Assembly (NCBI RefSeq): GCF_050389775.1 | Contig: NZ_CP177144.1 | Location: 620,001 to 684,000 of the forward strand | Length of the DNA: 64,000 nucleotides | Source of the DNA: Marinibacterium sp050389775 | GTDB taxonomy: Bacteria > Pseudomonadota > Alphaproteobacteria > Rhodobacterales > Rhodobacteraceae | Direction of reading: 5' to 3' | Part shown: positions 16,891-24,200 of the stretch, piece by piece | How the letters are laid out: every line of letters starts with the position of its first letter | How positions within the stretch are numbered: the first letter of the stretch is position 1 | Notes under the pieces: model-generated | Seen by the model: the letters and a program-made list of their open reading frames with translations, nothing else | Database searches by the model: none | What the model was told of the DNA's origin: nothing | Made by a program: the position numbers and the translations under genes

Positions 16891-17498
16891 TGCCGATCTC
16901 GCACCTCCTGGAGGATTTCAAGACAACCGATCCGGCCGAGACCGCAACGCTGCTGATGAGCAACCTCGAACTTGAGGAACAGCGCCTGGCCGCATTCGAA
17001 AAAGGCTATGCGGCCGGGTGGGAAGACGCCATTGCCGCCGATACCCAGGGCAAGGCCCGCCTGTCGGACGCCCTGTGCCAGACGCTTGAAACAACGGAAT
17101 TTTCCTATCACGAGGCGCTTGGCCAGATGCAGCTGGCCCTGGCCCCGGTGTTCGAGGCCATCGCCGAGCAATTGCTGCCCGGCATGGTCCGCTCGGGCCT
17201 GGTGCCGCGGATCGTGCAGGCCCTGGGCGATATCGCGACCGAAGCGATGGGTCGGCCGCTGGTGCTGGCCGTGCCGGTGGGCACCGGCGATGCGCTGGCC
17301 CCGATGCTGCCCGAAACCGAGAACCTCGAGATCATCATCGACGAAGACCCGACCCTCGGCGACGGCCAGGCCCGGCTGCACCTGGAAGACGGCGGGGTCG
17401 AGATCGACCTGTCGGGGCTGGCCGAGGAAATGCGCCAGGCCCTGGCCGCCCATGTCTTTGAAACCCGCAAGGAGAGCCCCAGTGACAGACACGCCTGA
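16890..17498 (+). CDS. fliH: Flagellar export regulator FliH
   Basis: The 202-residue protein has an N-terminal coiled coil (LELEEQRLAAFEKGYAAGWE) with the A/G-x-G spacing typical of FliH, and a C-terminal domain like the V-type ATPase E subunit (VFEAIAEQLLPGMVRSGL, GDIATEAMGRPLVLAVPVG). FliH tethers the FliI ATPase to the gate and C ring. fliI is not in the window. The gene overlaps fliN by 17 bp. Sequence conservation in this family is low, so context carries part of the call. Confidence 0.85.
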   Translation: MPISHLLEDFKTTDPAETATLLMSNLELEEQRLAAFEKGYAAGWEDAIAADTQGKARLSDALCQTLETTEFSYHEALGQMQLALAPVFEAIAEQLLPGMVRSGLVPRIVQALGDIATEAMGRPLVLAVPVGTGDALAPMLPETENLEIIIDEDPTLGDGQARLHLEDGGVEIDLSGLAEEMRQALAAHVFETRKESPSDRHA

Positions 17499-17775
17499 CG
17501 GAGACACCCGGCCGGACGCCGGCAACCCCTTTTCCGCCGTGCCCATCGAAATCGTCGTCAGCGTCGGCAAGGCCCGGCCGCTGGTGCGCGACCTGATGCG
17601 GTTGGGAGAAAACGCCGTGCTGGGCCTGGACCGGCGGGTCGAGGACCCGGTGGAACTCTATGTCGGCGACAAGCTCGTCGCCCGTGGCGAGCTGGAGGAA
17701 ATGGATGGCGACGTGCCTGGCCAGCTGGCCGTGCGGCTGACCGAAATCGCCAACCTGCGCGACGAACTGGGCTGA
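17482..17775 (+). CDS. fliN: Flagellar C-ring protein FliN
   Basis: This is a 97-residue SpoA/SURF-domain protein: PIEIVVSVGKARPLVRDLMR, then DPVELYVGDKLVARGEL and the end GQLAVRLTEIANLRDELG. It starts at GTG 17482, supported by AAGGAG 7 bp upstream, and lies partly inside the 3' end of fliH. FliN forms the base of the switch complex and docks FliH. The length is typical of minimal FliN proteins. FliM and FliG, its C-ring partners, are not present here. Confidence 0.93.
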   Translation: MTDTPDGDTRPDAGNPFSAVPIEIVVSVGKARPLVRDLMRLGENAVLGLDRRVEDPVELYVGDKLVARGELEEMDGDVPGQLAVRLTEIANLRDELG

Positions 17776-17779
17776 TCGC

Positions 17780-18517
17780 ATGCGCCGGCTGATCACGGGC
17801 CTCGGGGTGGCCATCCTGTTGGCCATGCTGCCGGCGACCGGCTGGGCCCAGGAAATCTCGGTGTCGCTGGGCGATGGCGGCTCGCTCACCGCCCGGTCGA
17901 TCCAGCTGATCCTGCTGATCACCGTGCTCAGCATCGCCCCGGGGCTGGTCATCATGGTGACCTGCTTTCCCTTCCTGGTCACGGTCCTGTCGATCCTGCG
18001 CCAGGCCATCGGCTTGCAGCAATCACCGCCCAACATGCTGATCGTCAGCCTGGCCCTGTTCCTGACCTATTTCGTGATGGAACCCGTCTTTACCACGGCC
18101 TGGGAAGGCGGGATCGCCCCGCTCCTGTCCGAAGAGATCGACGCCGAGGCGGCCTTTCACCAGACGATGGATCCGTTCCGCGATTTCATGGCCGCCCGGC
18201 TGGATCCCGACACCTACGTGGCCATGGCCAACCTGCGCCCGGATGCCGATGTCGACGCCCCGGCGCGCGATGCCCACCTGTCGCTACTGGTGCCCAGCTT
18301 CCTGCTGTCCGAAATCTCGCGGGCGTTCCAGATCGGCTTTGTGATCTTCCTGCCGTTCCTAGTCATCGACCTGGTCGTGGCCGCGATCCTGATGTCGATG
18401 GGCATGATGATGGTGCCCCCCGCCGTGGTTGCCCTGCCGTTCAAGCTGGCCTTCTTTGTCGTCGCCGACGGCTGGAGCCTGATCGCCGGGGCCCTAGTGC
18501 GAAGTTACTTCAATTGA
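17780..18517 (+). CDS. fliP: Flagellar export gate protein FliP
   Basis: FliP (245 residues) has a signal peptide (LGVAILLAMLPATGWA), two membrane hairpins, and the signatures VTCFPFLVTVLSILRQAIGL, then FLLSEISRAFQIGFVIFLPF and MGMMMVPPAVVALPFKLAFF. Five copies form the core of the export gate with FliQ and FliR. It follows fliN by 4 bp and is the last flagellar gene before a 13.5-kb block of metabolic genes; the next flagellar gene is flgI at 32044. Confidence 0.97.
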   Translation: MRRLITGLGVAILLAMLPATGWAQEISVSLGDGGSLTARSIQLILLITVLSIAPGLVIMVTCFPFLVTVLSILRQAIGLQQSPPNMLIVSLALFLTYFVMEPVFTTAWEGGIAPLLSEEIDAEAAFHQTMDPFRDFMAARLDPDTYVAMANLRPDADVDAPARDAHLSLLVPSFLLSEISRAFQIGFVIFLPFLVIDLVVAAILMSMGMMMVPPAVVALPFKLAFFVVADGWSLIAGALVRSYFN

Positions 18518-18556
18518 TCGCTATTTTCCCGCACCAGACAGGCCCGCTGCCGCCCG

Positions 18557-19507
18557 TCACGACGCCCGCGGCAAACAGGCCAGCCGATCCCGCCAGGCGC
18601 CGGCATCGCTCATCGGGTCGGCCATCAACACGGCGGCCACGGCGCCCTGACCATCGAACAGCTCGATCTGCCAATGCGCGGGCGAGGCGACAACCCAGGC
18701 CTGCCCCAGGGAATTCAGATCCAGCGAGAACACATCGCGTTCCATCCGCGCGATTACCATGTTTCCGCCTTCGACCAAGGCCGTCAGCGCTCCGGTCTGG
18801 AATTGCATCACCCCCGGCCCGCAAACCGCCCGGGTAAAGCTGCGGCCGCTCTCGAACAGGTGGCGCAACAGGCCGGGCACCATCGGCAGGGCAATCCGCC
18901 AGGCCCGGTCCCGCCCGACATGAGGCAGGCAGGCCAGCCGGTGCCCCGCGCCATGGATCAGCAGATCGTCCAGGTGCCGCGCGGCGCAGGCCCGGGGCCA
19001 GCCGTCACGCACCTGCCGCACGGCGGCCAGCGAAACGACGTTGCCGACGATGTCATCCGGCACGGCCAGGGGCATGCCGGGTTCCGGCTCCACCGATTGG
19101 GCAACCCGTTGATCGTACGGAGCATTGAACTGGGCGCGGTGATGGACCAGCCCGTTGCCGTCAACGGCCATGATCGCGCCGGGCCGGCCAAGCAGCGGCT
19201 GGGCCTCGGCCCGGGCCAGGGCCAGCGGCGCGCTGCGCGCATATCGCAGGCTGACCCTCCGCCCGTTCACCGACAGGGCGCTGCCGGTCGGTTGCACCCG
19301 GCCATAACCGCCGCGCCCCGAGACCAGCGCCGCATCGTTGCGCGTGGTGATCAGCGCATCGGCAAATTGCGTGCCCAGCAGGGCCAGCGCCTCGATATCG
19401 AGACCAAGCTCTTCGACCTGCACAACGGTCGACACATCGTTAAGCGAACGCGGCATTTCCGCGTCGGGGCAACAGGCGCGACGCGCCTGTCCACAGGTCG
19501 GGGGCAT
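18557..19507 (-). CDS. HemS/HmuS/ChuX-family haem-utilisation-like protein
   Basis: The 316-residue protein has two HemS-type repeats. In the first, ITTRNDAALVSGRGGYGRV aligns with the HemS segment that usually reads VTRNE..VHEK.G.Y. In the second, GPGVMQFQTGALTALV, FSLDLNSLGQAWVVASP and QIELFDGQGAVAAVLM match the HmuS C-terminal repeat. HmuS proteins bind or degrade haem in the cytoplasm using reductase electrons. The His of the first-repeat VHEK motif is replaced (LVSG), so classical haem ligation is doubtful. It starts 9 bp after the diflavin reductase stop with GAGG overlapping that stop, so it is the third gene of the gltB-like operon. Confidence 0.65.
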   Translation of the reverse strand: MPPTCGQARRACCPDAEMPRSLNDVSTVVQVEELGLDIEALALLGTQFADALITTRNDAALVSGRGGYGRVQPTGSALSVNGRRVSLRYARSAPLALARAEAQPLLGRPGAIMAVDGNGLVHHRAQFNAPYDQRVAQSVEPEPGMPLAVPDDIVGNVVSLAAVRQVRDGWPRACAARHLDDLLIHGAGHRLACLPHVGRDRAWRIALPMVPGLLRHLFESGRSFTRAVCGPGVMQFQTGALTALVEGGNMVIARMERDVFSLDLNSLGQAWVVASPAHWQIELFDGQGAVAAVLMADPMSDAGAWRDRLACLPRAS

Positions 19508-19516
19508 GGGGGAACC

Positions 19517-21262
19517 TCAGTAAACGTCCCGAAGGTAACGCTTTTCGCGCTTCAGACGGTTGACGTAGTCAATTGCCGCCTCGGGGGTCATGCCACCCTG
19601 GGTTTCGATGATGCGATGCAACGTGGCGTCCACGTCGCGGGCCATGCGCGTGGCATCGCCACAGACGTAGAAATGCCCGCCCTCTTCCAGCATCGCGTAG
19701 AGATCGCGGCCATTTTCGGCCATGCGGTCCTGCACATAGATCTTTTCGGCCTGGTCCCGCGAAAACGCCAGGTCCAGCCGGGTCAGCAGGCCCGAGGCGC
19801 TCATCGCGCTGATCTCGTCCTCGTAGATGAAATCGCTGGCCCGGTGCTGATCGCCGAAAAACAGCCAGTTGGCCCCCTTGGCGCCACGCGCCCGGCGTTC
19901 TTCGAGAAAGGCGCGGAACGGCGCGATGCCGGTGCCGGGGCCGACCATGATCATCGGTGCATTGTCGTCGGCGGGCACGCGGAAGGCCTTGTTGGGCGAC
20001 ATGAAAATCCCCGCCGTGGCGCCCGTCGGCACGTGATCGGCCAGGAAGGTCGAACAGACACCGCGATGCGCACGCCGGTTGAAGGTCCAGCGCACGGCGG
20101 CGACGGTCAGGTGGACCTCGCCGGGATGGGCATTCGGGCTGGAGGAAATCGAATAGGCCCGATGTTGCAAGGGTTTGAGCCAGGACACAACCTCGGCCGG
20201 GTCCAGCGGCAGCGTCGGGTTGAGCTGCAACAGGTCCAGCAGGTCGCGCCCCCAGAGCCAGGCGTCCAGCGCCTCCTTGTCGCCGTTGCGCACGACATGC
20301 GAGAATTCGTCGTCCCCGGCCAGCGGCGCCAGCGCCTTGATCAATTCGCGCGAGGGGGTGGCGATTTCGAACCTTCGGGTCAGCAGATCGCCCAGCGGCG
20401 CCTCCTGCCCGGGGATCGCGTGATCGGCCCCGACGCCCAGGCGGGCGAGGATGCCGGCAACCAGGTCGGGCGCGTTGACCGGCATGACACCAAGCGCATC
20501 GCCGGCCTCGTAGCTCATGCCGCTGTCGCCCAGATCGAAGGTGACGTGCCGGATCTCCTTGGCCGATTGCGCGCCCGACAGGATGTAATTCTCTTTCATC
20601 ACGGCCACATAGGGCGTCTTGCGCGACCAGCCGGACTTGGTCAGCTTGGCATCGGGCGCGGGCCGCACCGGGGCGGTCGCGCCTTCGGCCTGCGGGATCG
20701 TGGCGGTGAGCCAGCCGGTAGCGACCTCTTCGTAATCGATGTCGCAATCCACCCGGTCGCCCAGCCGTTTCGCGCCCAGCTGTTCCAGCCGCATGTCGAT
20801 CAGCTTGGCCGCATGGCAGAAATGTTCATAACTGGTGTCGCCCAGCCCCAGCACCCCGTAACGCAGGTTTTCCAGCCGCGGCGCGGCCTCGGACGACAGG
20901 GCGTCCCAGAACATGCCGGCATTGTCGGGCATCTCGCCGTCGCCATAGGTCGAAACGACGATGACCAGATGCTCCATCGTGGCCAGCTGATCGGGCGTGA
21001 TGTCGTCCAGCTCGGCCAGCTTGGGCGCAAAGCCCCGGCCGCGCGCCAGCGTCGCGGCCTCGTTGGCCAGTTCCTCGGCATTGCCGGTCTGGGTGCCATA
21101 GAGGATGTGCAGCGGCCGGGCCTGAACGCCACCGTCAGCCGGGGCGACGGGCGTGGCGCCGCCCATGACCATGCGCGAATGCAGGCCAGCCAGGAACCCG
21201 CCCAGCCAGGATTTCTGTTCGCCGGAAAATGGTGCGTCGTCAGGGATATAGGGCAGTTTCAT
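19517..21262 (-). CDS. CysJ-like diflavin reductase (FMN + FAD/NADPH)
   Basis: The 581-residue protein has a flavodoxin domain (about 50-190; FMN loop GTQTGNAEELA, then VVSTYGDGEMPDNAG), a connecting domain, the FAD motif RAYSISSSP with GVCSTFLADH, and NADPH motifs MVGPGTGIAPFRAFLEER and FYVCGDATRMARDV, ending YLRDVY as in CysJ. It should pass electrons from NADPH via FAD and FMN to a partner. No cysI sulfite reductase is adjacent. Instead the gene begins 3 bp after the GltB-like stop, suggesting that GltB-like or the HemS-like protein is the acceptor. Catalytic motifs look intact. Confidence 0.9.
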   Translation of the reverse strand: MKLPYIPDDAPFSGEQKSWLGGFLAGLHSRMVMGGATPVAPADGGVQARPLHILYGTQTGNAEELANEAATLARGRGFAPKLAELDDITPDQLATMEHLVIVVSTYGDGEMPDNAGMFWDALSSEAAPRLENLRYGVLGLGDTSYEHFCHAAKLIDMRLEQLGAKRLGDRVDCDIDYEEVATGWLTATIPQAEGATAPVRPAPDAKLTKSGWSRKTPYVAVMKENYILSGAQSAKEIRHVTFDLGDSGMSYEAGDALGVMPVNAPDLVAGILARLGVGADHAIPGQEAPLGDLLTRRFEIATPSRELIKALAPLAGDDEFSHVVRNGDKEALDAWLWGRDLLDLLQLNPTLPLDPAEVVSWLKPLQHRAYSISSSPNAHPGEVHLTVAAVRWTFNRRAHRGVCSTFLADHVPTGATAGIFMSPNKAFRVPADDNAPMIMVGPGTGIAPFRAFLEERRARGAKGANWLFFGDQHRASDFIYEDEISAMSASGLLTRLDLAFSRDQAEKIYVQDRMAENGRDLYAMLEEGGHFYVCGDATRMARDVDATLHRIIETQGGMTPEAAIDYVNRLKREKRYLRDVY

Positions 21263-21265
21263 GTC

Positions 21266-24200
21266 TTACTCCGCGGCCATCCGGGCCATGAGATCGGGCA
21301 GCGCCGTGGTTGCGAACAATTCGTCAAAGCTGGGGATCTGGCCAAGCGCGGCGCGGTTGCGCGCGTCCTGGTGCAGGATCCAGGCATAGGTGCCGGGGCT
21401 GTCCATGCTCAGGATGTTGCGCATCGACAGGGCCTTCTTGAAATCGGCCAGCCGCTTGTTGGACACCAGCACCGCCAGCCCGGCCTGATCGTAATCGGCG
21501 ATGGCGGCGCGGGCGTGTTTGGCCAGCCCCATCATCAGCGCGAAATCCTCGGTCAGGACCAGGTTGCGCGCGGCCTTGTCGACGGCACGCTGATCGGCCG
21601 TCTTGCCGACGCGCTTGCGGGCCAGCCCCTGCGCCATGTCCAGCACGGTGTAGCTGTTGAGCAGGCGGAACATCTCGGGCGTGTCCATCTCGCCATAGGC
21701 CGGCAGGGCGCCGCGATGCACCGGGCGCCCGTGTTTCCAGGCGCGTTTCAATTCGCTCACCTGGTGGGCGGCGAGTGCGGTGGCCAGTTCCTCGGTCAGG
21801 TCCTTTTTCGACTTGGCGGCCAGGATCGCATCGGCATCCTGGTATTGCAGCAGCGCCCTGGGCATCACCCAGGCCATATGCGCCTGGGTCTGTTCCCAAT
21901 CCTCCAGCAGGGCGCGGGCGCGGGCCGAGCCGGTCGCCTCGACATGCCAGTCCAGCAATTGCCGCACCGCGTCGCGGTGGATGTCCGACGTGGCCGAACC
22001 ATCGGTCAGCGTGCCCATGAAGACGCTGTCGCGGGACAGGGCGTCGGGCAGGCGGCCTTCGGGATCGTATTGATAGGCAAAGCCGCCCGACATGCCGTTG
22101 CCAAAGCCTTTGGCAAAGCCGCCGAGGTTCAGAACCGCGCCGTTGGTCATGTATTCGGCGCAGAAATCGCCCACGCCTTCGACCACCGCCGTCGCGCCGG
22201 AATTGCGCACGGCAAAACGGTCGCCGGCCTGGCCTTCGATGAACAGCCGGCCTCCGGTCGCGCCGAACAGGGCGAAATTGCCGACAAGAACGTTCTGCCC
22301 ATCACCCGCGCCGCCGCCAAGGGGGGCGCGCACGATGATCTCGCCGCCGCAGGCGCCCTTGCCCACGCCGTCGTTGCAGGTGCCGGTGTGGTCCATGACC
22401 ATGCCGTCGTTGCAAAACGCCGCAAAACTCTGGCCGGCCGAGCCTTGCGTGACCACCCGCAGGCTGCGGTGATCCATGTAGCGCCGGCCGCGCGCATCCT
22501 CGAAGGCGCAGGCAGGCAGGCTGTCCAGCTGGTGGTTCAGCATCCGCTCGATATCGATGGCCAGCTGCCCGCCGACCGACTTGTTGCGGTTGTTCAACGG
22601 CGCGTTGGGGCGCAGCTCGATCCGGTGTTCGCCGCCGTCGATCAGCCTGGCCTGCACCTGTTCCAGCAGCTTGTCGTCGACGGCGTAATCGCGTTCCAGG
22701 TAGACCGGGTCCTCGATCGGGTTCTCCGGCACATGGGTCAGCATCGCGCGCAGGTTCAGCTGGCCGACCGAAGATGGATGGTCGAGCAGGTGCAACAGAT
22801 CCGCCCGCCCGCGCGCCTCGTCCAGCGATGCCAGGCCCAGGTCGGCCAGGATCTCGCGGACCTCGTGGGCGATGTTGAGCAGGTATTGCGCCAGCGCGCG
22901 GGGATCGCCGTCAAAGACCTCGGGGTTGGTCGTCAGCCCGGCGGGGCATTTCACATTGCAATTCTTGGCCATGACGCATTTCAGCATCATCAGCGCGGTG
23001 GTGCCGAATTCGAAACTGTCCCCGCCCAGAAGGCTGGCCTTGACCACGTCCGACCCGGTCTGCATCGCGCCGGAACAGCGCAGCGTGACCTTCTGGCGGA
23101 TGCGGTTGGCGACAAGGGCCTGATGCACCTCGGCAATTCCGATTTCTGCCGCCCGGCCGGTGTATTTCAGCGACGTGACCGAAGCCGCCCCGGTCCCCCC
23201 GGTCGAGCCCGCCACGTTGATCACGTCGGCCCCGGCCTTGGCCACGCCGACGGCGATGGTGCCGATGCCCTCGGAAGAGACCAGCTTGACGATCACCCGC
23301 ACCCGCGCGGCCTTGGCGTCGTGGATCAGCTGGCCCAGGTCCTCGATCGAATAGGTGTCGTGATGCGGCGGCGGGCTGATCAGCTCGACCCCTGGCGTGC
23401 CGCCCCGCGCGGCGGCGATTTCGACCGTAACCTTGGGCGCGGGCAGCTGGCCGCCCTCGCCCGGCTTGGCGCCCTGGCCGATCTTGATCTCGATCTCTTC
23501 CAGGTTCGGGTCGGCCAAGTAGCCGGCCCAGACCCCGAACCGCCCCGAGGCGAATTGCTTGATCCGGCTGGCGCGGATCGTGCCGTAGCGGGTGATATGC
23601 TCGCCGCCCTCGCCGGAATTCGACATGCCGCCGACCATGTTGGTGCCATGGGCCACTGCCTCATGCGCCGAGGCGACCAGCGCACCGTGGCTCATCGCGC
23701 CCGAGGCCAGCCGAGGGGTGATCTGCGAGGCGGGCTGGACATCGTCGAGCGGAATGCGTTTCGGCGCGGGGCGGATGCGCGACAGGTAGTCCAGCGCCAT
23801 GCCCGTGGCCGCGATCTTCAGCTCGCCGCCGATGATCGTATGGCCCTCGATATCCGAACCAAAGCGCTGCACCAGCGTCTGGCGCAGGGCGTCCAGCCGG
23901 CCGATATCGCGCGCCTTTGGCCCGGTGAGCCCCAACAGGAACTGGCCGTCGCCGATATCGACAACGTCGAGGCCACGGATCACGAAATCCCGGTTGCCGG
24001 CGCGGTTGAACAGCATCATCTCGCGCTTGATGTCGGTCACCTTGTCGAGAAAGGTGATATCCGCCGGAAACGCCAGCACATCACGCAGCGCGGCGGGACG
24101 GCGGGCGCGTTCATCGGCCATCAGCCGGGAAAAATCGCGGTAGCCGGGTGTGATCACAAATCCGTCGATCTGCGCCGGGGTCAGCTTGTCAAAGCTGGTG

